From Roseiarcus sp963709655 (lineage in GTDB: Bacteria; Pseudomonadota; Alphaproteobacteria; Rhizobiales; Beijerinckiaceae): 64,000 nucleotides of DNA. Location: NCBI GenBank assembly GCA_963709655.1, contig CAVPXF010000053.1, positions 868,001 to 932,000 on the forward strand, written 5' to 3'. Shown here piece after piece: positions 33,337 through 42,013 of this stretch. The notes below the pieces were generated by a model. It did no database searches. It was not told the DNA's origin and was given only the letters and a program-made list of their open reading frames with translations. A program made the position numbers and the translations under genes. Numbering within the stretch: position 1 is the stretch's first letter; each line of letters opens with the position of its first letter.

Positions 33337-34344
33337 TCAGATGTGCTCGGCCAGCGCGACCGCCGTATCGGACATGCGGTTCGAGAAGCCCCATTCGTTG
33401 TCGTACCAGCTGAGGATCCGCACGAAGGTGCCGTCGATCACCTTGGTCTGGTCGAGGTGGAAGATCGACGAACGCGGGTCATGGTTGAAATCGATCGAGA
33501 CGTTGGGCTTGTCGGTGAAGCCGAGAATGCCCTTCATCGGGCCGTTCGCCGCTGTCTTGACCGCCTCGTTGATCTCTTCCTTGGTCGTGGCGCGCTTGGC
33601 GACGAACTTGAGGTCGACGACCGAGACGTTCGGCGTCGAGACGCGGATCGCCGAGCCGTCGAGCTTGCCCTTGAGTTCCGGCAGCACGAGGCCGACGGCC
33701 TTGGCGGCGCCGGTCGTGGTCGGGATCATCGAGAGCGCCGCTGCGCGAGCGCGATAGAGATCCTTATGCAGGGTGTCGAGCGTCGGCTGGTCGCCGGTGT
33801 AGGAATGAATGGTCGTCATGAAGCCGTGCTCGATGCCGATGGCGTCATTGAGCACCTTGGCGACCGGCGCGAGGCAGTTCGTCGTGCAGGAGGCGTTCGA
33901 CAGGACGAGATGCTCCTTGGTGATCTTGTCGCTGTTGACGCCATAGACGACAGTAAGGTCGGCGCCGTCCGACGGGGCCGAGACGAGGACGCGCTTGGCG
34001 CCCGCCGCGAGATGAATCGCGGCCTTCTCGCGCGAGGTGAAGATGCCGGTGCACTCCATCGCGATGTCGACGCCGAGGTCCTTGTGCGGCAGTTCGGCCG
34101 GGTTCTTGATCGCGGTGACCCTGATCTTGTGGCCGCCGACCTGGATCATGTCGCCTTCGACAACGACTTCCTGCGGCAGACGCCCGTGAACGCTGTCGAA
34201 ACGAAGCAGATGCGCGTTGGTTTCCACCGGTCCGAGGTCGTTGATCGAGACGACCTCGATGTCCTTGCGGCCCAATTCGACAATCGCGCGCAGCACGAGG
34301 CGTCCAATGCGTCCAAAGCCGTTGATCGCTACCTTCGTGACCAT
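33337..34344 (-). CDS. gap: Glyceraldehyde-3-phosphate dehydrogenase (type I)
   Basis: 335 aa. GFGRIGRLVLR is the NAD-binding start, SNASCTTNCLAP holds the catalytic Cys, and WYDNEWGFSNRM is the C-terminal signature. It sits between tkt (157 bases upstream) and pgk in the usual alphaproteobacterial order; the two gaps could hold internal promoters. Confidence 0.98.
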   Translation of the reverse strand: MVTKVAINGFGRIGRLVLRAIVELGRKDIEVVSINDLGPVETNAHLLRFDSVHGRLPQEVVVEGDMIQVGGHKIRVTAIKNPAELPHKDLGVDIAMECTGIFTSREKAAIHLAAGAKRVLVSAPSDGADLTVVYGVNSDKITKEHLVLSNASCTTNCLAPVAKVLNDAIGIEHGFMTTIHSYTGDQPTLDTLHKDLYRARAAALSMIPTTTGAAKAVGLVLPELKGKLDGSAIRVSTPNVSVVDLKFVAKRATTKEEINEAVKTAANGPMKGILGFTDKPNVSIDFNHDPRSSIFHLDQTKVIDGTFVRILSWYDNEWGFSNRMSDTAVALAEHI

Positions 34345-34501
34345 AGACAGTTCTCCTTGGTCCCCGCCCGTTGTTCGCGGTCCTCGGGGACCCTTTCGTT
34401 GATAAGACCGCTTGATTTAATCGAGCGCTACATGCGCCTTGATTGATCTAAAGTCTACAGGCTGGCAGGCAAATGCGACAATTCGCCTTCGGGCTAAGCC
34501 G

Positions 34502-36496
34502 TCACGATTTGAGTCGCGCCACGGCCGCATCCGCCACCGCATCCGGCGTGATGTGGAAGAACTGATAAACGGCCTTGTACGGGCCGCTCTCGCCGAACCC
34601 GGTCATGCCGATGAACGGACCGTCGCCGATGAACGCGTCCCAGCCGAACCGCACCGCCGCCTCGACCGCGACCTTGACCTTGGCGCCGCCGATCACGGAT
34701 TTCCGGTAGTCCTCCGGCTGGTCGAAAAACGCGTCCATGCACGGAACCGAGACCACGCGCGCGGCGATCCCCCTGCCCTTCAGGATCTGCTGAGCGGCGA
34801 CCGCGAGCGACACCTCAGAACCGGAGGCGAAGATCGAGACGGCCGCTTCGCCTTCCGCCGGCGCAATCTCGTAGGCGCCGCGGGCGCATAGATTGTCCGC
34901 GACATGGACCTTGCGCAGCGCCGGCAGGTTCTGCCGGGTGAGGGCGATGATCGAAGGCGAATGCCCGTGCTTGAGCGCCGCTTGCCAGCACTCGACCGTC
35001 TCGACGCTGTCGGCCGGGCGCCACATGTACATGTTCGGCATCGCCCGAAGCGACGCAAGATGCTCGACCGGCTGGTGAGTCGGGCCGTCCTCGCCGAGGC
35101 CGATCGAGTCGTGGGTGAAGACATGCACGACGCGGATCTTCATCAGCGCGGCGATGCGGAGCGCTGGCCTGGCGTAATCGGTGAAACACAGGAACGAGGA
35201 GCCCGATGGAATAAACCCGCCGTGCACGGAGATCCCGTTGCACGCCGCCGACATCCCGTGTTCGCGGATGCCCCAGTGAATGTAGCGGCCCGTGAAGTCG
35301 TCCGGGCTGATTTCCTTGGTCGCGGCGACTTTGGTGTTGTTGGAGGGCGTAAGATCCGCGGAACCCGTCACGAGTTCCGGCACGGCCGGCGCAATAACGT
35401 TGAGCGCCGCCTCGCCCGCCTTGCGCGTGGCGATCTCCGGCGCCTGTTCCGCAAGCTGACGCTTGTAGGCGTCGATGACGCTGTCGAGGTCCTTGGGCAG
35501 TTCGCCGCGTATCCGCCGCTCGAACTCGTTCCGCCGCACCGGGTCGAGCTCCGCGAGCCTTTTCCGCCAGGCCTCGCGCTCGGGCGCGCCGCGCGCGCCC
35601 ACGTCCCGCCACGCCGCAAGCACGTCGTCCGGGATCACGAACGGATCGTACGGCCAGCTCAAGTTCTTCCTCGCGCCCGCGATCTCGGCCGCGCCGGCCG
35701 CCTCGCCGTGCGCCTTGTTCGTTCCCTGCTTGGTCGGGAGGCCGAAGCCGATCGTCGTCTTGCAGGCGATCATCGTCGGCTTGTCGGAGCTCTGCGCGGC
35801 GCGCACCGCGCTCAAGATCGCGGTGGTGTCCCGTCCGTCGATGTGGCTCGCGTTCCAGCCGGCCGCCTGGAAGCGCGCAACTTGATCGACATTGTCGTTG
35901 AGGACGGAAACCCTTCCATCAATCGAAACGTCGTTGTTGTCCCAAAACACGATGAGCTTGGAAAGTCTGTAGTGGCCGGCGATGGCGATGGCCTCGTGGC
36001 TGACGCCTTCCATGAGATCGCCATCCGAGGCGATCACATAGGTGAGATGATCGACGACGGAGGGGAATTGCGCCGCCATCATCCGCTCGGCGAGCGCCAT
36101 GCCGACCGCAGTCGAGATCCCCTGCCCGAGCGGACCGGTCGTCGTTTCCACACCCGGCGCGTGACCGTACTCGGGATGCCCGGGCGTCCTGGACCCGACC
36201 TGGCGGAACGCCTCCAGATCCTCGATGGTCAGGCCTTTGTCGCCGCCGACGCCCGTCAGATAGAGGAGCGCATAGAGCAGCATCGAGCCGTGGCCGCCCG
36301 AAAGCACGAACCGGTCCCGATCCGGCCAGTGCGGATCGGCGGCGTCGAACTTGAGGACGTCGCGAAAAAGCACAGTCGCCACGTCGGCCATGCCCATTGG
36401 CAGACCGGGGTGTCCGCTCTTGGCTTTTTCCACCGCGTCGACAGCGAGGAAACGGATCGCATTGGCCATGAAATCGTGTGTCGGACTCGTCGCCAT
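34502..36496 (-). CDS. tkt: Transketolase
   Basis: 664 aa. The first domain has KSGHPGLPMGMAD, the TPP-Mg motif SDGDLMEGVSHEA and WDNNDVSIDG; the pyrimidine domain has HDSIGLGEDGPTHQPVEH; the C-terminal domain ends the protein. The ATG at 36496 follows AGGAG by 7 bases and gives a standard N-terminus. First gene of the tkt-gap-pgk-fba series; divergent from the DUF4164/zapA pair. Confidence 0.98.
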   Translation of the reverse strand: MATSPTHDFMANAIRFLAVDAVEKAKSGHPGLPMGMADVATVLFRDVLKFDAADPHWPDRDRFVLSGGHGSMLLYALLYLTGVGGDKGLTIEDLEAFRQVGSRTPGHPEYGHAPGVETTTGPLGQGISTAVGMALAERMMAAQFPSVVDHLTYVIASDGDLMEGVSHEAIAIAGHYRLSKLIVFWDNNDVSIDGRVSVLNDNVDQVARFQAAGWNASHIDGRDTTAILSAVRAAQSSDKPTMIACKTTIGFGLPTKQGTNKAHGEAAGAAEIAGARKNLSWPYDPFVIPDDVLAAWRDVGARGAPEREAWRKRLAELDPVRRNEFERRIRGELPKDLDSVIDAYKRQLAEQAPEIATRKAGEAALNVIAPAVPELVTGSADLTPSNNTKVAATKEISPDDFTGRYIHWGIREHGMSAACNGISVHGGFIPSGSSFLCFTDYARPALRIAALMKIRVVHVFTHDSIGLGEDGPTHQPVEHLASLRAMPNMYMWRPADSVETVECWQAALKHGHSPSIIALTRQNLPALRKVHVADNLCARGAYEIAPAEGEAAVSIFASGSEVSLAVAAQQILKGRGIAARVVSVPCMDAFFDQPEDYRKSVIGGAKVKVAVEAAVRFGWDAFIGDGPFIGMTGFGESGPYKAVYQFFHITPDAVADAAVARLKS

Positions 36497-36645
36497 CGTG
36501 GCTCTCCTGGTGCCTTGCTTGCGTTGAATTTGCGCCTGCTGAAGGGGCGCTCCCGATCCGGATATGATCAGTAGCCTTTCGTCGGTCCGACCGCAATTCG
36601 GTCGCGTTGCGACTCGTTCAAGCATCGCGTAAACAAAGTGTCGCA

Positions 36646-36948
36646 ATGGATGGAAGCGAAACCTCCTTGGACAATCTCGACCGGTCCTTGACCCGGCTCG
36701 CCGCAGCGGTCGGCCTACTCGAAAGAGCGGCCGAGCGGCGGATGCGCCACGACGAGGCGCGCGCCAACGCCGAGGAGGAGTTCGCCCTGATGCAGGACGA
36801 CCGCTCGCGCCTGGCTGTTGAACTCGACGCCGCGCTCGATCGCTCGCGGGCGCTCGACGCAGCGAGCGCCGAGGCCAGCGCCCGGCTCGCCAGCGCGGCT
36901 CAGACGATCGCGCATGTGATCGGCCGCCTGGATCCGCCGGCGGATTAA
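36646..36948 (+). CDS. DUF4164-type small coiled-coil protein
   Basis: About 100 aa. An almost continuous heptad pattern (LDRSLTRLAAAVGLLERAAERR ... LAVELDAALDRSRALDAASAE) predicts a coiled coil. It is the short protein that precedes zapA in many Hyphomicrobiales; a role in division is inferred only from that position. Ends 19 bases ahead of zapA. Confidence 0.8.
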   Translation: MDGSETSLDNLDRSLTRLAAAVGLLERAAERRMRHDEARANAEEEFALMQDDRSRLAVELDAALDRSRALDAASAEASARLASAAQTIAHVIGRLDPPAD

Positions 36949-36967
36949 CCCGAAGGCCCTTCGCGTC

Positions 36968-37303
36968 ATGGCGCAAGTTTCGGTGACGATCGACAACCGC
37001 AAGTACCGCCTCGCATGCAATGAGGGCGAGGAGGCTCGGCTCGAGCAGCTCGCCGGCATGGTCGACGAAAAGATCAACGAATTGCGCCGCGCCTTCGGCG
37101 AGATCGGCGACCAGCGGCTCGTCGTCATGGCGGCGCTCACTTTCGCCGACCAGTTGGCGGAGGCGCGCCAGGCGGCCGAGGCCGAGCGCAAGCACGCCGA
37201 GGGCGATGCGACCCGCGCCGAGGCGATCGCCGCCACGCTGGACGGGCTCGGGGCGCGGATCGAGGACCTGGCGGCGCGCCTGGCCGGCGGCGCCGAGAGT
37301 TGA
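36968..37303 (+). CDS. zapA: Cell division protein ZapA
   Basis: 111 aa. The N-terminal VSVTIDNRKYRLACNEGEEARLEQL is the ZapA head domain, followed by a long helix for the coiled-coil tetramer. ZapA bundles FtsZ filaments at the division site. In related genomes 6S RNA and a 5-formyltetrahydrofolate cyclo-ligase gene follow; neither is seen here, and the downstream DNA carries a minus-strand gene instead. Confidence 0.93.
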   Translation: MAQVSVTIDNRKYRLACNEGEEARLEQLAGMVDEKINELRRAFGEIGDQRLVVMAALTFADQLAEARQAAEAERKHAEGDATRAEAIAATLDGLGARIEDLAARLAGGAES

Positions 37304-37321
37304 CGCCTGAGGCGCCGCACG

Positions 37322-37559
37322 TCAGAGGGTCGGCCCCATCTTCGTCATCATCTCGGCCGTTTCCTCCGCCGGGAGCGCCGAACGAAGCGCGAGTTCGATC
37401 ACGATGAGAACTCCAGACGGTGACGGCGACGACGCCCGGCCAGAAAGTCAGCCAGCCGAGGCCACCGTCGATATCGCCGAGCGCGGACAGGATCCACATC
37501 CCGCCAAACCACGGCACCAGCCAGGCGATATAGCGCCAGCCGAACTCAGACGACGCCAT
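37322..37559 (-). CDS. Small two-helix membrane protein, frameshifted, coupled to the permease
   Basis: About 78 aa after correction. It starts with the ATG one base behind the permease stop (TAGGATG). The first part reads YIAWLVPWFGGMWILSALGD and LGWLTFWPGVVAVTVW, two hydrophobic helices. Then the frame breaks; removing one base near 37412 continues as VLIVIELALRSALP and AEETAEMMTKMGPTL with a TGA at 37322-37324. Left uncorrected, the frame runs into zapA on the other strand. No family recognised. Its position suggests an accessory protein of the amino-acid permease. Confidence 0.6.
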
Positions 37560-37560
37560 C

Positions 37561-38922
37561 CTAGCGATCAGATGATAGTAGAGCGTAGAGCACAAAGAGC
37601 GCAACCATCAGGATGAACAAAAAACTGTCCGTCCTGAAGCCGGTCCAGTAGAGGATCCAGTTGTTGCAGACGAACGCGACCGGCGCCAGGACCTCGGCGC
37701 CCCACAGGCGGAACGGCCGCTGCAGCTCCGGCTGGTTGCGGCGCAGGACCAGCAGCACGATCGGCCCGAGCCCGTAGGTGATCACCGTCACCGAGGTGAT
37801 GTAGGACACCATCAGCTGCCACGCCGGGAACGGCAGCAGGAACAGGACGCCGACGGCCCACATGACCACAACACCCGCCCACGGCGCCCGCGCCGAGTTC
37901 AGCGCGGTGAGCCAGCGCGGGCCCGCCGCGGTCTCGCCCGTCGCAAACAGGATCCGCGAGCCGCCGGTCATATACATGAGCGCCGTGCCGCTCGGGGAGA
38001 TGTAGGCGTCGATGTAGAGCAACGCGGCAAGCCAGCCGAGCCCGAGGATCGACGCCAGCCCAGCGAACGGCCCCGCCGCCCCGGCAAAGGTGATTTGCGC
38101 CCAACCGTGGGCGAGATCCTCGGGCCTCAGCGCCATCAGGAACGCGACTTGAAGCAGGACGTAGACGACGCCCGAAATCAGGACCGACCCGACGACCGCA
38201 AGGGGAATGTCGCGACCCGGATTGGCGCTTTCGCCGCCGAGGTCGATGGCGGTGCGGAAGCCGAGGTAGCTGAACACGATCCCCGCGGCCGGCAGGGCGG
38301 TGAAGATGCCGGAGAACTTGTAGCTCTTCGGATCGGCGGCCCAGACGTTCCAGTGCGAGCTCGCCAGAATGAGGACGATGAGCGTCAGCACCGGCACCGC
38401 GATCTTCCACCATGTGACGGTGGAGTTGACGGTCAGCAGAATGCGCACGGCGAGCAGGTTGAGCCAGGCGAAGATCAACAGCAACACGGCGCAGGCGAAG
38501 AATCCGGCAATCGTCAGGAGGCCGGATGTGTGCGGCTGAAGGAAGTAGGGAAGGTAGTTGTTGGCGTAGGTCACGACCGCCTCCGCTTCGACGGCCGGGA
38601 CGGCGACATAGGCGAGGAACAGCATCCAGGCCCAGACGCGGCCGAGTCCCTCCCCGTGGCTCGCGTGGCTCATGTGTACGAGCGCGCCGCTCTTCGGAAA
38701 GAGCGCCGCGAGCTCGGCGAAACAGAGCGCGATCAGCATGATGATGAAGCCGCCGACGACCCAGCTCCAGATGCTGAGCGGGCCGGCGATCTTCGCCGCG
38801 TGAAACGCGCCGAACAGCCAGCCCGAACCGATTATGCTGGTCGTGCTCGCAAACAACAGCCCAATGACCCGCGCGTCGCGGCGCAGTTCCCCGGGCGAAG
38901 TGAGATGAAAGGCGTGAGACAT
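37561..38922 (-). CDS. APC family amino acid permease
   Basis: 453 aa with about 12 membrane helices. The unwound TM1 motif is TTSIIGSGWLFG and TM6 carries GFRTAIDLGGESANPGRDIP, typical of the aspartate-proton symporter/YjeH-like part of the APC family. Substrate not assignable beyond an amino acid or small organic acid. The ATG at 38922 follows GAGGAG by 9 bases. A small membrane protein is translationally coupled behind it. Confidence 0.9.
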   Translation of the reverse strand: MSHAFHLTSPGELRRDARVIGLLFASTTSIIGSGWLFGAFHAAKIAGPLSIWSWVVGGFIIMLIALCFAELAALFPKSGALVHMSHASHGEGLGRVWAWMLFLAYVAVPAVEAEAVVTYANNYLPYFLQPHTSGLLTIAGFFACAVLLLIFAWLNLLAVRILLTVNSTVTWWKIAVPVLTLIVLILASSHWNVWAADPKSYKFSGIFTALPAAGIVFSYLGFRTAIDLGGESANPGRDIPLAVVGSVLISGVVYVLLQVAFLMALRPEDLAHGWAQITFAGAAGPFAGLASILGLGWLAALLYIDAYISPSGTALMYMTGGSRILFATGETAAGPRWLTALNSARAPWAGVVVMWAVGVLFLLPFPAWQLMVSYITSVTVITYGLGPIVLLVLRRNQPELQRPFRLWGAEVLAPVAFVCNNWILYWTGFRTDSFLFILMVALFVLYALLSSDR

Positions 38923-39281
38923 GGCCAAGAACTCCTCGTCTTCGCGCGAAGCGCCTGCGAAGGCGCTCGCCGCAATGCGCAAGCCAGCGTTTCCCCTCTG
39001 CTCGAGAAGCCGACCGGGGTCAGGTCTTGTCTGCAAACGCGCAACTCTGCGCGGAATGGCAGTCCATATCTGGCGATTCAGGCAAGGTTGAGAAACGGAG
39101 GCCGACGCGAGGTGATTCTCCGGCTCCATTCCCTCAAGAGCGCGCCACGTCCTTTACTGGCAGCGAGGCGTCCAGACGCGCGACTGAAGGAAAGCGACGC
39201 CCCGGTCGATGATCTCCGCCGCAAATGGCCGTCAAACTGTTGGCGTCGTCCGGCTTGACGAACGCCTGGCCGAGTAACGCC
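38923..39281. other. Intergenic stretch, no gene recognised
   Basis: About 360 bases between the permease start and the stop of the upstream SDR gene, both on the minus strand. I see no frame, repeat or RNA that I can support; the permease promoter should lie here. Confidence 0.45.
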
Positions 39282-40139
39282 TCAAGCGCTCTTCGTCTTG
39301 GCGAACGCGGCGAAGGCGGCCTTGTAGTCGGGATGCCAGCGCGACAGCGGCGGCCGATTCTCGACGATGTCGCCCGCGGCCCACAGGATACGCTTCGCGT
39401 CGTCCTCGCGGGTCACCTCGTTGTCTGGGCAGAGGATGTAGAAATCTCCGGCCGACATGCGCTCGATCAGGAAATCGGCGACCTGCCCCGCCGTCCACGC
39501 CCCGGCCGGCTTCTCCCCGCCGCCCGGCCGCGTCATCCCGGTGAAGGTGAAGCCGGGGATCAAAAGATGCGCGCTGACCTTGCAGCCCTCGATGCTGCGC
39601 AGTTCGTGGGCTAGCGCCTCGGTTGCGACCTTCACGCCGGCCTTCGACACGTTGTAGGCGGCGTCTCCCGGCGGGCAGGTGATGCCCTGCTTGGAGCCGG
39701 TGTTGACGATCGCCGCGGGAGTCCCCTGCTTGAGCATCGCCGGGGCGAAGACATTCATGCCCTGGATGACGCCCCACAGGTTGACCTCGATCAGCCGGCG
39801 CCACTTGGCGAGGTCGCCGAGCACGCCGCCGCCGCCGCCGATTCCGGCGTTGTTCATCAGGACGGCGACCTCGCCGAAGTCCTCGTAGGCGAGATCCCGT
39901 AGCCGCTCGACGTCCTCGTGTTTACCAACGTCCAGAAGGCAAGTGCGTACGCGACGCCTGTCGCCGGCCGCGGTGGCGAGGTGCGCCTCGGCGCTCTCGA
40001 GCGCGGCCGCGTTCGCGTCGGCCAGCACGACCTTCATGCCGAGGCGGACGAAAGCTTCGGCGGCGGCGAGGCCGACGCCGCTTGCAGCGCCTGTGATCAC
40101 CGCGGCGCGGCCCGGCTGGAGTGCGGGATGGAGGGGCAT
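39282..40139 (-). CDS. SDR family NAD(P)-dependent oxidoreductase
   Basis: About 285 aa. TGAASGVG is the cofactor motif, NNAGIGGGGG the NNAG motif, and YNVSK the catalytic YxxxK. It ends in a long tail with the HPDYKAAFAAFAKTK segment seen in a subgroup of uncharacterised SDRs of this clade. The ATG at 40139 follows GGAAGGA by 8 bases and drops an upstream extension that does not fit. Substrate unknown. Confidence 0.9.
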   Translation of the reverse strand: MPLHPALQPGRAAVITGAASGVGLAAAEAFVRLGMKVVLADANAAALESAEAHLATAAGDRRRVRTCLLDVGKHEDVERLRDLAYEDFGEVAVLMNNAGIGGGGGVLGDLAKWRRLIEVNLWGVIQGMNVFAPAMLKQGTPAAIVNTGSKQGITCPPGDAAYNVSKAGVKVATEALAHELRSIEGCKVSAHLLIPGFTFTGMTRPGGGEKPAGAWTAGQVADFLIERMSAGDFYILCPDNEVTREDDAKRILWAAGDIVENRPPLSRWHPDYKAAFAAFAKTKSA

Positions 40140-40288
40140 GAACGTGATCCTTCCTGATTTTTGGGGCGCCTTGGCGGCCGTTGTGGGGCGCTGGCGGCCG
40201 AAACGGCTTTGACCTTCGTCAATTCGCCGCAATCCTTTTCGATGTCCAGATCCTCGTCCCCGATTGGCCAACCAAGCGGAAGCTCGTC

Positions 40289-41017
40289 ATGTCCCCTCAG
40301 CGCGCGGCGCTCGTCATGTCCACCCGGCGCGCGGCGCTGCTCGCAGCCGTCGCCCTGGTCCTCGCGATCCCGCGCCCGGGCCGGGCCCTGGCGCAGACGC
40401 TGTGGCCGTTCAGCCAACAGCCGGCCGCGGCGCCTCACATTCAGCCGCCGTCAGGAGCCCAGCCGGGGTTCCAGCCGCCTCCAGGGGTCCAGACCGTCGC
40501 GCTGCCGCCCGACGCCGACCCGGCCTATTCGACGCCGGTCGACCTCGACGGCGACGTCGACTTTGGCCGAACGACCCGGCGGGTCGTCCGTGATCCCACC
40601 GGCGAGGCGCCCGGCACGCTGACGATCAACACCCGCCTGCGCAAGCTCTATCTGTCGCTTGGCGACGGGCAGGCGATGGAATACGGCATCGGCGTCGGGC
40701 GACAGGGCTTCGCCTGGAAGGGCGTGGCCGAGATCGGCCGGAAAGCTTACTGGCCGGGATGGACCCCCCCGCCGGAAATGCTGGAGCGCAGCCCCGAATT
40801 GCCGCCCCATCTCGACGGCGGCCTCGACAATCCGCTCGGGGCGCGCGCTCTCTATCTCTTCCAGGACAACAAGGACACGTTGTTTCGGATTCACGGCACC
40901 AACGAGCCCAAGTCGATCGGCCACGCCGTATCGTCGGGCTGCATCCGCATGCTCAACGCCGACGTGATCGACCTTTACGGGCGCGTAGCCAAGGGCACGA
41001 AGGTGGTGGTGCTGTAG
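40289..41017 (+). CDS. L,D-transpeptidase (ErfK/YbiS/YcfS/YnhG type)
   Basis: About 242 aa. Signal peptide at the N-terminus, then a Pro/Gln-rich linker to about residue 75, then the YkuD domain with INTRLRKLYLSLGDG, FRIHGTNEP and the catalytic SSGCIRMLNADVIDLY. The enzyme makes 3-3 crosslinks in peptidoglycan or attaches proteins to it in the periplasm. The first 54 bases hold an imperfect 27-bp tandem repeat that yields two candidate ATG codons (40289 and 40316); GGAAG stands ahead of the first. Confidence 0.9.
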   Translation: MSPQRAALVMSTRRAALLAAVALVLAIPRPGRALAQTLWPFSQQPAAAPHIQPPSGAQPGFQPPPGVQTVALPPDADPAYSTPVDLDGDVDFGRTTRRVVRDPTGEAPGTLTINTRLRKLYLSLGDGQAMEYGIGVGRQGFAWKGVAEIGRKAYWPGWTPPPEMLERSPELPPHLDGGLDNPLGARALYLFQDNKDTLFRIHGTNEPKSIGHAVSSGCIRMLNADVIDLYGRVAKGTKVVVL

Positions 41018-41135
41018 CCGAGACGCGCTACGCCGGTAGCCGCGGTCGGTGACCCGGGCGCAGCGACAAGCGATCAAGAGCGCCGCGCAGGCCTGACGCA
41101 AACCTGATCGGGGCGGCCGAGACCGCCGCGATCGG

Positions 41136-41172
41136 GGCGCCGGCTCTCCTGGCGCCGGCTCTCCCGGCGCCG
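41136..41172. repeat. 15-bp tandem repeat GGCGCCGGCTCTCC(T/C)
   Basis: Two full copies and the start of a third (GGCGCCG) lie between the L,D-transpeptidase and the convergent secreted-protein gene. GGCGCC is self-complementary, so the run can also fold as hairpins; there is no T-run to make a terminator. Confidence 0.5.
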
Positions 41173-41182
41173 CCGTGACGCC

Positions 41183-41686
41183 TTACGGCATGCAGACGTG
41201 GTTACCCGAGATGAGGTCGCAGAAGCCGACCGCGCCGGGCTGCGGCGGGACGTGGCTCTCGTAGCTGTCAATCTCCGTTCCCGTTGCGGCCGGGTTCGTC
41301 ATGCTTCCGCCGACGTATGGAGTCCCGCTGCCCATTCCGTAAGCGACCGGCGTTGTGTTCGCGCCCAACATCCCAAACGGCGCAGTCAGCACAGTTCCGG
41401 CGACACCGAACGGCGCGGCGACGATAGCGCCGACAGGGCCGTAACCGGGGGAGTACCCGACAACCGGAGCGGCGTACGCCGGTTGGCCGCTGCAGACGCG
41501 GTTGCCGGCGATGATGTCACAGCTCCCGACCGCGGCGGGCTGCGGCGGAACGCTGCTCTCGTAGCTGTAGGCGGGCGTGCCGGTGTTCGACGGAACGGTC
41601 GGGGTTCCTCCGTAATAGGTTTGAGCCGACGCGGCCGAGGCAAGCGCACAGAGCGACGCGGCGGAAATGAACAGTACTGTTCTCAT
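41183..41686 (-). CDS. Secreted protein with two copies of a Cys-containing repeat, unknown function
   Basis: About 167 aa. A signal peptide (cut near SASAQ) is followed by a Tyr/Gly/Pro-rich chain. A unit of about 25 residues occurs twice: SYESSVPPQPAAVGSCD with IIAGNRVC, and SYESHVPPQPGAVGFCD with LISGNHVC as the C-terminus. Each has a Cys-x8-Cys pair. Between the copies is a hydrophobic Gly-rich stretch (GAIVAAPFGVAGTVLTAPFG). I do not recognise a family. The ATG at 41686 has GGAG eight bases upstream; a second ATG at 41692 lies too close to it. Confidence 0.75.
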   Translation of the reverse strand: MRTVLFISAASLCALASAASAQTYYGGTPTVPSNTGTPAYSYESSVPPQPAAVGSCDIIAGNRVCSGQPAYAAPVVGYSPGYGPVGAIVAAPFGVAGTVLTAPFGMLGANTTPVAYGMGSGTPYVGGSMTNPAATGTEIDSYESHVPPQPGAVGFCDLISGNHVCMP

Positions 41687-42013
41687 GGCCATCTCTCCTT
41701 TAACGGGCTCCGGATGGTCCCCTCATGGGAGTCCGCCGGAGGTCACGGGCCCGAGAGGCCTCACGCCCTCAGGACCATTGCCCGATCAACGCCGAACCCC
41801 GCGCCCTGTTCCCGCGCCCTCGTCGGCTCGCAAAGGTGTGATCGGACATTGAGAGCGCCGAGGGTTTGCGACGCTGCCGGATTCTTTGAGCTGAATCCGC
41901 TGGGCCGCCCGCGCAAAAAGGCCCGCGTTGGGGCATTCGGGAGCGGCGTCTCGCCGCCCCATGGCGCGCGGGACGCGAACCCTAAGTTCCCGCCCGATCC
42001 GCAGATCCTGCGC
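41687..42013. other. Intergenic stretch, no gene recognised
   Basis: Between the secreted-protein start and the leuA stop, both on the minus strand. No convincing frame or terminator is visible; the secreted protein's promoter should be here. Confidence 0.45.

Noticed and set aside
37304..37560. 6S RNA or a folate cyclo-ligase gene behind zapA, as in many relatives
   Set aside because: The stretch is explained by the minus-strand small membrane gene; no 6S-like fold or ligase motif is visible.
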